NCBI RefSeq assembly: GCF_021730395.1
Contig: NC_069369.1
Location: forward strand, 60,353,501-60,417,500
Reading direction: 5' to 3'
Source of the DNA: Mercenaria mercenaria
Lineage: Eukaryota; Mollusca; Bivalvia; Venerida; Veneridae
DNA length: 64,000 bases
Positions 45,475 through 55,632 of this stretch are shown here, one piece after another. Both the position numbers and the translations under genes were made by a program. Position 1 is the stretch's first letter. Every line of letters begins with the position of its first letter. Below the pieces are notes generated by a model. That model was not told where the DNA came from and did no database searches. It saw nothing but the letters and a program-made list of their open reading frames with translations.

Positions 45475-45732
45475 TTTTAAATTGTCCGGCATTGGATTTT
45501 TTAGAATAGGGACAAGGGGTCAGTCCGGACCAAAGACTAAATCTTTTTTTGGTTAAACCAAAGGTTTTCATTCGGTTTAACTAAAGATTTAAAAGATTTT
45601 CAGGGTATCAAGGGTACCAAGTTAGTATTTTAAGTTTAGGGTAAGATTAAAGTCCACTTATAGAATAGGGTCAAGGGGTCAGGGGGGGTCATACGAGGTC
45701 AAAACGCCAAAAACGCTATATATATAACTACT
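45475..45732 (-). repeat. Right terminal inverted repeat of the Polinton
   Basis: 258 bp, the inverted partner of 29943-30200. GGTAAT follows directly at 45733-45738. Confidence 0.95.
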
Positions 45733-45738
45733 GGTAAT
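45733..45738 (+). other. Target-site duplication, right of the Polinton
   Basis: GGTAAT, the partner of 29937-29942. Confidence 0.9.
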
Positions 45739-46776
45739 AGTTTTGAATAGTTATGATAAATGTGTTAGTCCACAACGAAGTGTTACTTGGGATAATTGCT
45801 CACTCCACCCCCTGAACCCCACCCCCAACCTTCAATTCATCGGTAAGTCTATCAGTGACACGATGTGTAACTTTTACTTAAATAACAAGCTTTTTCATGA
45901 CATATAGATAAGAGGCAATATGCGAAGGTCCGTCAGTGTTACCGTCTGTGTAAGCGTCCCTCCGTCCGTCGAATTATTGTCCAGATTACTACTTTGCCGT
46001 ATATTTGGAAAATGCTTTATGCTTGTCTCAGCGAGACGGATTCTCACGAGCAAACATAACATCTCTATCAGAAAGGTCAATGTCACACTTGACTGAGGGG
46101 TTTAGGCAAGGGTCATGTTCAAAAGAATCCATCTCACTTAGGCAAACATAGTATTTTCCCAATGTATGACAACAAAAATTAGACTGACGGACGGATGTCA
46201 AAACTAAAATGTCATTATGGCCTAAGAGAATAAGCTTGTGCGAACCCCAAGTTATCGTCTGCACTGGCAAGGTTAAGGTCATGGTACGTAAGGTATGTAA
46301 TAATACTGAAACGGTATTATTAGCCTGAAATTGTAAAAGGGTAAGAGTGTTCTATTAAGTAAAAACATTACTTAATGCACTAAAACTATAGACATATCTG
46401 ACAAATACTATATCTTTACATACAATTTGTATAACTATGTAATGCGGCACAAGACTCCGATAAAATTTATGTTCTGTTTTTTTTTTCTGATAATGAAATT
46501 ATAAATTTTACTTCGATAATAGCAATTTTAACAAATGTATACTAGTGTAATTTCAACTTGATATCATAAATTAATCTTAACATTTCTATTTTTTTTACGT
46601 TTGACTCGTTACCCGTTTTAAAATTTATTGAATATAGACAGGTCATATAGCACAACCAAAACTATGGACTGGCGAGTTATATACGGAGTCATGAGTAATA
46701 TCTATTAGTCATATGCATCTGTGCTTGCAGTATATAAAAGTATTGCCATTGTTCTTTTAACTTTAAAAGAATTATA
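45739..46776. other. Gene-free spacer right of the Polinton
   Basis: It contains repeat-like pieces (CCCTCCGTCCGTCGAATTAT near 45960, GACGGACGGATG near 46190) like the tails of the clam ~155-bp repeats. No exon is supported; the small minus-strand frames at 45895 and 46028 lie in this repeat. Confidence 0.45.
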
Positions 46777-46954
46777 CAGTCAAACCTGTGTTAAAGACCG
46801 CCTCTGAACAGAGACCACCTGTCTCTAAATACCACGTGCTTTGTTTCCCATTTTAACATTTACAGTGTATTTTAACCTGAGAATAAAAACCACCTCCCAA
46901 TAAAGACCACATTTTGGCTCTCCCAGGGGTGGTCTTTATAGACAGGTTTGACTG
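46777..46954. mobile_element. TA-flanked MITE (CAGTCAAACCTGT ends)
   Basis: TA, then CAGTCAAACCTGTGTTAAAG at the left; CTTTATAGACAGGTTTGACTG, then TA, at the right. 178 bp, non-coding. TA duplication and end sequence fit a Tc1/mariner-mobilised MITE. Confidence 0.8.
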
Positions 46955-47044
46955 TATAGCTATCTAGTCTTGTGCTTATTCTAATCAGATAAGGTAAGAA
47001 CGGAATGGTATTGGTAGCCTCCTGAATACTTCTGCTTTTGAACC

Positions 47045-47484
47045 TTAAAGGCACTGGCCTCCAGATCGTTCGAAGTAAATAAAAGAAGATGTTTTTAGAT
47101 ATCTGGAAATTAATGCTCTGTTTCTAAAGAATGCTTTGAAACTTAATTACTGATAGATTATATGTTATAGAAAACACACGAGAATAAGTAGTTTTTACTA
47201 CTTTTTACGACGGAAATCGAAAAGCGTTTGTAACGCTTTACTTGAGATAAATTGCCTCGATTATAAATATCTATGATTAACAAGCATTGAATACTAAATC
47301 CGCCCTAGCAGTATTGGTAACGACAGCGGACGACTTCTTTATTGCTGCAGCGGCCCGGGTTCGATTCCCGACGCGGTCATCTTTTTTTTCTTGATTTGGC
47401 ATTTTTGAAATAGTTTAGAAACAAAAACCTCAGTTTGAAGGAAAGATCATTTTTTTGGCCAAAATCTGGAGGTCTGTGCCTTTA
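47045..47484 (+). mobile_element. TTAA MITE with tRNA-like core, copy 2
   Basis: Sister of 27066-27481: TTAAAGGCACTGGCCTCCAG at the left and AATCTGGAGGTCTGTGCCTTTA at the right (right TTAA changed by one base). The tRNA-like core is fuller here: AGCAGTATTGGTAACGACAG, then GGCCCGGGTTCGATTCCCGA with B box at 47358-47368. Confidence 0.72.
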
Positions 47485-47689
47485 TGAACAGCAAAGCATT
47501 GTGTATTTGTACTAAAGATGTATTGATTGTATTCATCTATGTTGCATTCAACGTTCATGCATTTCACTCCGGGCATTGGACATTTTTAAACCGTTGTTGA
47601 GTGTCTCTAAACCGAATAAGAGACCAATAGTATTTCTTCCCATGAAAGAGTGTTTAGCGTATATATGTGCTATAAAACTGGCTCGTTAT

Positions 47690-47835
47690 CATTTAGCCTG
47701 CTGATCATGGTCTGCACTGTTCGCTATTCAGTCTGTAAATTTTCAGTGAACACCCCTTTGAATAGTAAGTGGTATTTCCCAAATTGAATGATGGACTGGT
47801 CCATTTTAGAAATTTAGCAGGCTAAAGATTATGGA
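47690..47835 (-). mobile_element. TTAACCCTTA-family MITE fragment
   Basis: Shares CTGATCATGGTCTGCACTG, TTCGCTATTCAGTCTGTAAA and GGACTGGTCCATTTTAG with the family copies at 19704 and 52230. Ends are eroded. Confidence 0.6.
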
Positions 47836-48168
47836 ACTGACCTATCTTTTCACCAAGGCCATGTCTCTCTGTAGAGCTGTTCTAAAGATTGCAGAATTAG
47901 TTGCGTTGGTTTGATCTATTTACTTCTATTAGCATATTATTTACTTCTATTAGCATATTAAAGACCAATCTCCCTCATGCAAATACTTCTGTGATCACAA
48001 GGATCAAAATGGCAAGTATTTCCCGAAACATCTGGAACTGCAACTGCTTTCATTAAAACAGAATATGCCTTTAATAATGACAATTATTATAAATTGTTAA
48101 AAGGACTAAAATCATCCCACAATGATCAATAATATTTGCTGGAAATCACAGTTATTTGTACTACAAAA

Positions 48169-48401
48169 TTTTGGTTTGTTTTGGGTTTAATGCCGTTTTT
48201 CAACAGTATTTCAGTCATGTAACGGCGGGCAGTTAATCTAACCAGTGTTCCTGGATTCTGTACCAGTACAAACCTGTTCTCCGCCAACTTCTCCACATGA
48301 ATTTTCAGATGTGGAGGACGAATGATTTCAGACACAATGTCTTTTATCAAATCGTCACAGAGAACAAACGCCCAGCCCGGGAATCGAACTCGCGACCCCG
48401 C
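48169..48401 (-). mobile_element. V-SINE/RUDI-like SINE lacking most of the tRNA head
   Basis: Tail and centre as in the other copies, but it stops in the B-box region (GGAATCGAACTCGCGACCCC), so the head is 5'-truncated. A perfect 10-bp duplication TACTACAAAA (48159-48168 and 48402-48411) shows that it inserted in this short form by incomplete reverse transcription. Confidence 0.85.
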
Positions 48402-48499
48402 TACTACAAAACAGCTTTGACATAGAGGAAGCTACGTATTTACTGTCAAAATAATTGTGCGTAAGTAAGTAAGTGATAACGTAAGCAAGTAAGCTAGTA

Positions 48500-48795
48500 A
48501 ATTGCTTTATAGTGATATATAAATACCTAAATTGTTAGATAAATAGATTTATATTATTATTAAAGTTTTGGAATAGTTTGTTTACTTCCTTTTCAATTGT
48601 CTATTTAGATGTTCAAAATAAAGCGTGTGCTTTACCGACATTCATTACACTAATGAGCAGAATCTCTTGCATTACTATTTAAAGACAAAGTTTATCATTT
48701 TGAGTATATTTTGTATATTTTCTAAACATATTGTCGAGCTGGGCCTTTTCCCTTCAGTGATCGCAATTACATTAATTAAATAAAATCTGTGATAA
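48500..48795 (+). other. Orphan 3' flank of the lost fourth receptor unit
   Basis: TAAATAGATTTATATTATTA, TTACTTCCTTTTCAATTGTC, TTTAGATGTTCAAAATAAAGC, ACACTAATGAGCAGAATC and TTCCCTTCAGTGATCGCAAT line up in order with the 3' flanks of receptor copies 1 (about 18300-18600) and 2 (about 24640-24930). No receptor lies to its left before the Polinton. A SINE (48850) separates it from the 5' flank of copy 3. Confidence 0.58.
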
Positions 48796-48849
48796 TCCTA
48801 TGGAGGTATAGAACGCAACCAAGTGAAAAAAACAGCAGACTTGGTTTGA

Positions 48850-49125
48850 ATGTGTTTTGTGTTTGTTGGGTTTAAAGTAGCACCGACACGGTCATAGGTC
48901 ATATGGCAACTTTTCAGCTTTTCATGGTGGAGGAAGAACACATGCCCCTCCGGGCACAATTTCATCACAGGTGGGCATTTTGTAGAATCACCGACATTCC
49001 GTAAGCCAGCTGTCAAGATGGCGTCCTCACATGAAAAGTCTACGCCCCAGTGAGGCTCGAGCCCATATCAGTTAGGGACAACTGGTTCAAAGTCTGAACC
49101 TAAACCACTCGGACATGTAGGCCCC
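48850..49125 (-). mobile_element. Second SINE family (Ser/Leu-tRNA-like head), copy 1
   Basis: Target duplication TTGGTTTGA (48841-48849 and 49126-49134). Read on minus, GGGGCCTACATGTCCGAGTG and GTTTAGGTTC form a tRNA-like head with a long variable arm. A centre with CCTCCACCATGAAAAGCTG follows, then a T-rich/GTTT end. A second copy is at 59748-60023. Confidence 0.78.
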
Positions 49126-49342
49126 TTGGTTTGATAGTGTCTGTACATGGCGGGTAATGAAATGTAAAAAGTTGAATTCTATTACGATAATTGTAAAAAG
49201 GAATGCACTCCATAATCCAAAAAATAAAGAGAACAAAAATAGAAAAATGATTAATACAGGAATACTTTAAAGCTATATCCATCCATCCATGCATTCGTTT
49301 ACTATATAAACTTTGAAAGTAATTTATACAAAAGTTATTGTC

Positions 49343-49578
49343 CGGCTCAATAATGAGAAAACCAACGCAGTGCGTTTGCGACCAGCATGGATCCAGACCA
49401 GCCTGCACATCCACGAAGTCTGGTCAGGATCCATGCTGTTCGCTAATGGTTTCTCTAATTGCAATAGGCTTTGAAGGCGAACAGCATGGATCCTGACCAG
49501 ACTGCGCGGATGCGCAGGCTGGTCTGGATCCATGCTGGTCGCAAACGTACTATGTTGGTTTTCTCATGGTGCGGCTCA
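49343..49578. mobile_element. Long palindromic element (GACCAGCATGGATCC family), copy 1
   Basis: Left arm TAATGAGAAAACCAACGCAG then GCGACCAGCATGGATCCAG; right arm CTGGATCCATGCTGGTCGC then GTTGGTTTTCTCATGGTGCG. The arms complement each other along about 100 bases around an AT-rich centre near 49445-49470. Open frames on both strands (49324, 49471) are by-products of the palindrome. Related copy at 63259. Confidence 0.78.
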
Positions 49579-49989
49579 TATGCTTATATGTTTAGTAAGT
49601 TTATTAAAAATCTTTTTACTCTCATGATGCACAAAACTGAAAGAATTTGTCCTGTTTGTTTTGTACTGATTAAAGATACTTTATTTCATAGATATATGAA
49701 TATAAAATTAACAAGCTCTGAACTAAAGTAAGATAAATGATAGTTTGATTATTATTAGATCTATATCGAAATGGATAAATATTTACAATACATAGATAGG
49801 AAATAACCAATATCCATTTAGGCGTATTCCGGACAAGTCAAGCTGTTTATTTAACAAGCCGATAAGTACGATGCGGAAGAAAATGAAATAAATAGGGGAC
49901 ACTTTTGTTTAAATGTTTATAAAGCGATAACATTTCCAACAAATTAAAATTATATAGACATAGTAAGGAACGGTACAAAATTGATAAAA
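49579..49989. other. 5' flank of receptor copy 3
   Basis: Aligns with 22240-22656 and, in the last part, 15990-16217: CATTTAGGCGTATTCCGGAC, GTCAAGCTGTTTATTTAACA, TGCGGAAGAAAATGAAATAA, GGGGACACTTTTG. Likely holds the conserved proximal promoter or 5' UTR. Confidence 0.5.
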
Positions 49990-51315
49990 ATGGGTTCAAA
50001 TGTGAATATAACTACAAGTAGGATAGACACGGGTGATATTAAAATTTATTCCAATGACGAGTTAGCTGAACAAATGAACGACGAATTTCGAAAAGCTGTT
50101 TTACCGGTTACTGTTTTTGTTGGAGTTGAAGCGGTCGTTGGATTCTTTGGGAACTTGTTAGTCATCTATGTGTTTTTGTTCCACTACCACGTTTGTAACT
50201 TCAGGTATTTCGTGCTTTGTATGGCATTTATCGACTTCACTAGCACTTTGACTACAATGCCGGGAGAGATCGTCACACAGCTTTACTGGTACATATATCC
50301 GTATAGGATTGTTTGCAAGATAAAATCGTTCTTCAACATATTCACAGTTACAGCAGAAGCTTTGTGTCTTCTTACTATCGCACTGGACCGCTACAGAAAA
50401 GTGTGTGCACCGTTTGGGTGGCAGATACGACCCAATATTGCTGTCATTCTTTGTGGTGTGATATACGTCCTAGCATTTATTCTAGCCTTGCCAGTTGCGA
50501 TATTTTGGGGAATTCACCACTCCGAATACCAATACAAGAATTATACAGTAACCACAACAATTTGCGAAAAGGATGAGCAGTTCAATGGTACAAGCCATCC
50601 GCTGCGATACTCTGTGGCTGTGGAAGTGGTCACTTCTATTTGCCTAATTCTCATGTTCATATTATACTTGTTCGTTGCAAGGAAACTTGTCCTAGGGAAG
50701 CACAATGTCTACAGTAAGTCAAATATTAAAGTGATGGCGAGTTCTTCGTATGTTCCGGGTGAATCTTCGGAAGTGAAAGACAAGAACGAGTATGAACTTA
50801 GCTCAAGACAAGAAACTAGTGACGCCGGGTATTCTTCCGGTATAGACAATAAACCACAGAAACACAAATATAATTATATTTCATCTGACGGTGGACTGAC
50901 TACAGACGAAGAGGAAGATTCTACCAGCCGTAACACAACACTCATGGTACCAAGTATAAGTTCTAGAAATCATTTAAGTCGCAAGGAAACTGCAAAAAGA
51001 TCGCAAACCATATCACAATCGGTTAGGAGCAAGAAGAAAGTTGGGATGCGAGTGCGAAGAAAGACCAAAATAATGTTCATTTTAACCGTTTCATTCATAA
51101 TAACTACTATTATGTACTTGACACTTCTTTCGTTTATTGCTAAGGACGTACTGAAAAATTTGAGCGCCGTAGAAAAAGCGTTCTATTTTTTCTTTTTCCG
51201 ATTGGTTTTTATAAACCACATGATCAATCCGATGCTTTATGGATTTCTGGATCCACATTTTAAAAAGGCGATGTTGCAACTCAAGCACAGAATTTGTGGA
51301 TGTGGAAGAAAATAA
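49990..51315 (+). CDS. Class A (rhodopsin-family) peptide-type GPCR, array copy 3
   Basis: Intronless. From the ATG at 49990 it reads MGSNVNITTSRIDTGDIKIY and ends CGCGRK, 441 residues. It keeps GN (TM1), the TM2 Asp, IVCKIKSFFNIF, DRYRKVC, the loop-2 Cys (TTICEKDEQ) and NPMLYGFLDPHFKK. TM6 reads FIITTIMYL and TM4 VIYVLAF, so it shares the missing CWxP and TM4 Trp with its paralogs. Loop 3 keeps SSEVKDKNEYELSSRQE and YISSDGGLTTDEEEDST. N-terminal sequon NIT, loop-2 sequons NYT and NGT. The C-terminal CGCG could be lipidated. It lies 4.3 kb right of the Polinton, which is inserted inside the array. Ligand unknown. Confidence 0.93.
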   Translation: MGSNVNITTSRIDTGDIKIYSNDELAEQMNDEFRKAVLPVTVFVGVEAVVGFFGNLLVIYVFLFHYHVCNFRYFVLCMAFIDFTSTLTTMPGEIVTQLYWYIYPYRIVCKIKSFFNIFTVTAEALCLLTIALDRYRKVCAPFGWQIRPNIAVILCGVIYVLAFILALPVAIFWGIHHSEYQYKNYTVTTTICEKDEQFNGTSHPLRYSVAVEVVTSICLILMFILYLFVARKLVLGKHNVYSKSNIKVMASSSYVPGESSEVKDKNEYELSSRQETSDAGYSSGIDNKPQKHKYNYISSDGGLTTDEEEDSTSRNTTLMVPSISSRNHLSRKETAKRSQTISQSVRSKKKVGMRVRRKTKIMFILTVSFIITTIMYLTLLSFIAKDVLKNLSAVEKAFYFFFFRLVFINHMINPMLYGFLDPHFKKAMLQLKHRICGCGRK

Positions 51316-52229
51316 ATGATTTTATACATGTGACACACTTTGACGGTCAATAGAAGAACTACATAAGACATATCAGTATGTTATAGGTTTTGGAAAGACG
51401 ACAAGTTTTTTTCTTTATTTTTAATGGTTTATTTGTATACTAGTAATTCTGTTTCATTTGTACAAAGATAATTATATTGTATATGTGTGTTATGATTGAA
51501 TACTGATTCCTATATATATTTACATCGTGTATTCCTTTGAAATGCTTATATCTGATAAACATTTGATTTGTTGTAAAATGGGGATAAATATCGGCGTACC
51601 TGGACAACGGCTTTTTTTAATTATTTTATGCCTTCTGTCCACACTTTATCAAGAACTCCTGCAAGAAGGCTTGTGCACCGCCGTATGAACACAGCTGCGT
51701 ATGTCTCTTAATTGTTTTTGGTACTTGTAACATTTGTAAATATTGGGTTCTGTTCAACCCAGGCCTGGAGGGCGTGGATAGTAGCTTGCATTTCCACTAC
51801 CGTCCATATACAGGCTCAATCAAACTGAGCCTGCAACAATTTCGTTTATTTCGTGTTTGGCGAGCTGTGGCTTTCCTATTTTTCTATATTCCACTTTTTC
51901 TGTTGTGATCAACTTTGTTGAAGATCCATTACGTTGTAAGTTCATGAGAAGAAGATTTTAAAGCAAATAATCAACATCGGACAACAGATACTGCGCCGTC
52001 AAAATAACTCACCATGGACATTTGGTTCAATTTGCTAAAATATTACTTCAATAGCGTTAGCAGTACCCAAGCTATGCTGTGTATGTTGAAGCATGATAAA
52101 ATGATACCGATATTAAATTCACACAAGGCAACGAATTGTCATAATCCATGCCAACAGCTCACAAATATACTCCACCAAAATTCAGGTTCTTCAATTACTT
52201 TATCAAAATTAAGTATGGTTTGAATGATC
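51316..52229. other. 3' flank of receptor copy 3 and dispersed repeat
   Basis: AT-rich 3' flank without a clear match to the flanks of copies 1 and 2 beyond the first few hundred bases. The repeat at 51735-51960 is listed separately. A plus frame at 52014-52223 has no recognisable features. Confidence 0.45.
51735..51960 (+). repeat. Dispersed repeat family, copy 2
   Basis: Inverted partner of 680-905: GGGTTCTGTTCAACCCAGGC, GGAGGGCGTGGATAGTAGC, CAATCAAACTGAGCCTGCAA. Class unknown. Confidence 0.6.
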
Positions 52230-52495
52230 TTAACCTTTAACCTGCTTGTGGCAAGTGATCCTGCCTTGGCGACCAGTGTAGACCAAGATCAGCCTGCTTG
52301 TGGCAAGTGATTCTGCCTTGGCGACCAGTGCATAACAAGATCAGCATGCACATCCGTGGAGGCTGATCATTGTCTGCACTGTTTGCTATAAAGTCAGTAC
52401 ATTTTTCAGTGAACACCCTTTTAAATAACTAGTGGTACTGCCCAAATTGAAAGATGGAACCGTCCATTTTTGTAATTCAGCAGAGTAAAGGTTAA
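52230..52495 (-). mobile_element. TTAACCCTTA-family MITE with internal duplication
   Basis: TTAACCTTTAACCTGCT at the left and AGCAGAGTAAAGGTTAA at the right. The segment CTTGTGGCAAGTGATYCTGC plus CTTGGCGACCAGTG occurs twice in tandem near 52244 and 52300, an internal duplication unique to this copy. Confidence 0.7.
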
Positions 52496-52699
52496 ACAAA
52501 AAAATGTTTGTTACAAATAAATAACAATCAGTCGAATTCACCTTTAATACAAAAATGTCAAATTACTATTCCACGATACAGTATTTGACATGATATAAAA
52601 TACATCATGTGTATCATATTAAGAACAAGAAATATCTTTAAAAAAGATGGTCGGCGTGATGTAACTGAAGCACAAGTTATATATAGGCAGAAACCTGTA

Positions 52700-52860
52700 T
52701 TTTAAATCTTTTGGCAATGTTGAAAGGGGCCTCTGTGAAGTTTTGTATAAATGAAGGACAGCAGTTCCGAAGAAGACTGTGTTTAGAAATTGTGGAGGGA
52801 CACACGACGGACACCAAACAATCACAAAAGCTCACTTTGAGCCTTTGGTGCTTAAAAGAT
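52700..52860. repeat. Clam-type dispersed repeat piece
   Basis: GTGGAGGGACACACGACGGA followed by ACACCAAACAATCACAAAAG and CTCACTTTGAGCCTTTGGTG resembles a high-copy clam repeat I know from its GGACGCCGGAC...CACAATAGCTCAC consensus. The open frames here (52677, 52711) fall in this repeat. Confidence 0.5.
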
Positions 52861-53984
52861 GGTAACAGTAAGCAAACAATATTGAAATACTTTCTATACT
52901 TTATTTCTGGAATTGTTGGAAGCAACATGAACCCTTACTCTACTTCAGCTTATTATCAAATTTGTCTATCATTCAGAATATGTACAGTACTGTTTTCACC
53001 GGAAAGATTAATTTAAAATTTAGAGTCTAAAATTTAACAGTATCGGACATGTTGTTGCAGGTTAATAATGATTTGCACTGGTTAGAAATTGGTGCTGTAA
53101 TGCAGGGTAAGAGTTAATGACTGTATAAAACAAATAACCTTTTTGTAAAAACAAAACTTAAGGAAAGGAAACTTAACAAAAAGGAAATATGTCCGGATGA
53201 GCAGATGAATATTTGGTTACACACACCTGTTCAAGTGGTACGCATACAACCCGATGGTGCTGTACTTATAGAGGTTATAGATGATGAACGCGTTGTCATT
53301 TCACTCAGTGTCACACATAACTCAGAGTAAAGCATTTTCAGTCTTTCCTCCAATCAGCGCCACTCTTACAATATCTCTCATTATGGCTGAAAATACCGAG
53401 AATACCTTACCAAGCAATCCGATTGGTACATTATTCAGGCGGCATAAGGTCATACGAGGTCATAAAATCGTGCTTAATACGGCACGCCGAAAAAGGAACC
53501 AATATAAACCTCACCTGAGGCAATATTAGAATAAAATGCAATAATGATAAAGAAAAAACAAACAGAGCTAATGTGAGAAAACAGGATCAATTCAAGGATT
53601 TTAACTGGTATTGACAAAAGAGCCAGTACGAAGTTCCAATTTCGGTATTGGAGCAAAACGACCATCCTTGGACAACAAAAATTACTTTGTTAATAACATT
53701 ATATATCAAATCAAGAAGAAAACATACAAACATTTCATGTTGCTCATCTGGCGAAAGAAGTGAATCAAACACTCAGGAAATGACCGATCCTTTTTCTGAC
53801 GTTTTGAAGAAAGCAGATGACTACAACCGGTATACATAGATAGGCTATCATTTCAACCTCCCTTCTATCAGTAAAGCTATTATGAAACAATACACTCTGC
53901 TCCTGAAAAAATGTTGAAGCTGGCTGACTTTTAACGCAGTGCACCCGTAATGACTATCGGCAAATTACGTATTCTGCGTATACA
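52861..53984. other. Spacer with unsupported open frames
   Basis: Frames at 53281-53529 (MAENTENTLPSNPIGTLFRR inside) and 53648-53839 on plus look mildly protein-like but show no domain, no splice context and no neighbour support. I leave them unassigned. Confidence 0.35.
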
Positions 53985-53990
53985 ATTTCG

Positions 53991-54199
53991 GTATTCTCCG
54001 TGTTTTACCGGAAGCAGTCAGTATTCACCGTATTTTACCGGAAGCAGTCAGTATTCTCCGTGTTTTACCGGAAGCAGTCAGTATTCTCCGTATTTTACAG
54101 GAAGCAGTCAGTATTCTCCGTGTTTTACCGAAACAGTCAGTATTCTCCGTGTTTTACCGGAAGCAGTCAGTATTCTGCGTGTTTTCCGGTAGCAGTCAG
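53991..54199 (+). repeat. 30-bp minisatellite, seven units
   Basis: Units of GTATTCTCCGTGTTTTACCG plus GAAGCAGTCA start at 53991, 54021, 54051, 54081, 54111, 54140 and 54170. One unit is 29 bp. Differences are single bases. The frames read across it (CFTGSSQYSP-type repeats) are artefacts of the period. Confidence 0.9.
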
Positions 54200-55503
54200 T
54201 GCGATGAGCTACAGTTATGCCCGAGGAATGCCGAATTGTCTAACCATTATACGTTATTACACGAAAATCGCCAAGCGGCATTACAGGTCCACTACTTGCA
54301 AGAAAATTATATTTTAATTCCATTGACAGGCACAGTTGTATTTAATGATTTAATTTTTACAATTAGATGATCTACCTGTCATGTCATTACAGTTTTAATA
54401 CCTTGTTTAAAAGCTTTAAAGGTGGTCAATTTGATTTTGATCAAATAATGGATTCGTTCTGATTTTTTACGCTTATTTGTGTTCATCGAGCTCTGGACAC
54501 ATGATATTAAATGAATTATACTTTTCTATCCTGATTCCCAACTAAGATAAAATGATTTGGCATGAGTATAAGAAGCTCCTAAATAGACATGTCTCGCATA
54601 AGTATAATATGAACACGATATTAATAGTGTTACATTTGTCAAAGATATACATTGAAAGTTACATGTTTAGTTAAAATACGTTAGAAATTCAAGTCTATAA
54701 AATTATTTTTATCTCCTTTATTTCTATCTCGGTTACGCAGCTAAGGTATAGATATCCTGGAAATAAATGAAGTCCGAAGGTTGAAAATTGTCTTTTAATT
54801 CGGGTTGTTGAAATATCGTGATACGCAAAACTGGATATTATTCGTATACCGAAATCAAAAGAAATTTTAAGCTTTGCAAATACTTGATTACTAAAGGAAG
54901 AAATTGCAAACTTCTATAACAGTCAATAAAATCTATTTCTATGCAAGGTGTAATTTGTTCCTTATATAAGTCTCTAATAGAATACTCAAAAGATGGAAAA
55001 TGTTTCTAAATGTTACGTTAATGAGACTAACCACCATAATCTCCAATTTCAAAAATATTAGATTTTGCTGACTTGTATGTCAAAGCTATATAACTCAGTG
55101 AGATGTACCTGTGTGCTCAGTTCATTTATATATAAAATGGAAAACGTCTAAATGAATAAAAACTCAATAAAAAGACAACAATTAAAGTACGTTTTTCCCT
55201 ATAAATGATGTTACCTGATGAATTAATTCAGTCGGACACCCCCTTAAGTAGAATAAAAATGATATTATTTTCAGTTCTACGATTTCAATGTTAATTCATT
55301 TTGTTTTAATTTAATCCCGTTTTTATCCTAAAACATGGCAAAATGGAATTCACAGTGTTGCCGCATGCCACATGAAAGGCAAAAGGTATCTTCAGAATTT
55401 TAGGGTATGTTGCCTATCATGCTAATATTTGCAGAAGACTTTCCCTTTCTGTTAAATCGGACACACTAGTTTTTTCTTAAAACATTGGACCCGATAACCT
55501 TAT

Positions 55504-55632
55504 TGTTCTATTTAGAACGGTGGTATACCCATTTTTGTTAGCTGCCGTTCCAGATTTTTTTATAAGTCATGTTCTATTTAGAATGGGGGTATACCTATTT
55601 TTGTTTGCTGCCGTTCCAGATTTTTATAAGTA
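55504..55632 (+). repeat. Tandem duplication, two 66-bp units
   Basis: TGTTCTATTTAGAACGGTGG at 55504 recurs as TGTTCTATTTAGAATGGGGG at 55570. Both continue GTATACC(C/T)ATTTTTGTT and GCTGCCGTTCCAGATTTTT. Confidence 0.8.

Larger units (their letters stand above)
29943..45732. mobile_element. Polinton/Maverick (adintovirus-like) element, 15.8 kb, young but broken
   Basis: Ends are 258-bp inverted repeats (29943-30200 and 45475-45732) starting AGTAGTTATATATATAGCG, the AG start common in Polintons. They differ at one base in 258. GGTAAT is duplicated outside. Parts left to right: PLA2-like protein, integrase with chromodomain, small membrane protein, HTH-like protein and protein-primed DNA polymerase B on plus; then adenain-type protease, small virion protein, hexon-like major capsid protein, further small genes and penton-like protein on minus; then packaging ATPase and coiled-coil protein on plus. 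All core Polinton genes are present. Some frames are interrupted, roughly half a dozen breaks overall, so it is a fossil. The nearly identical ends argue for recent insertion. Confidence 0.95.

Noticed and set aside
53281-53529. Small protein containing MAENTENTLPSNPIG
   Set aside because: No domain, splice context, promoter or paralog in view; could be real but cannot be supported.
53991-54199. A CRISPR-like array or a repeated-peptide gene
   Set aside because: Units are directly abutting with no unique spacers, and the genome is eukaryotic; it is a minisatellite.
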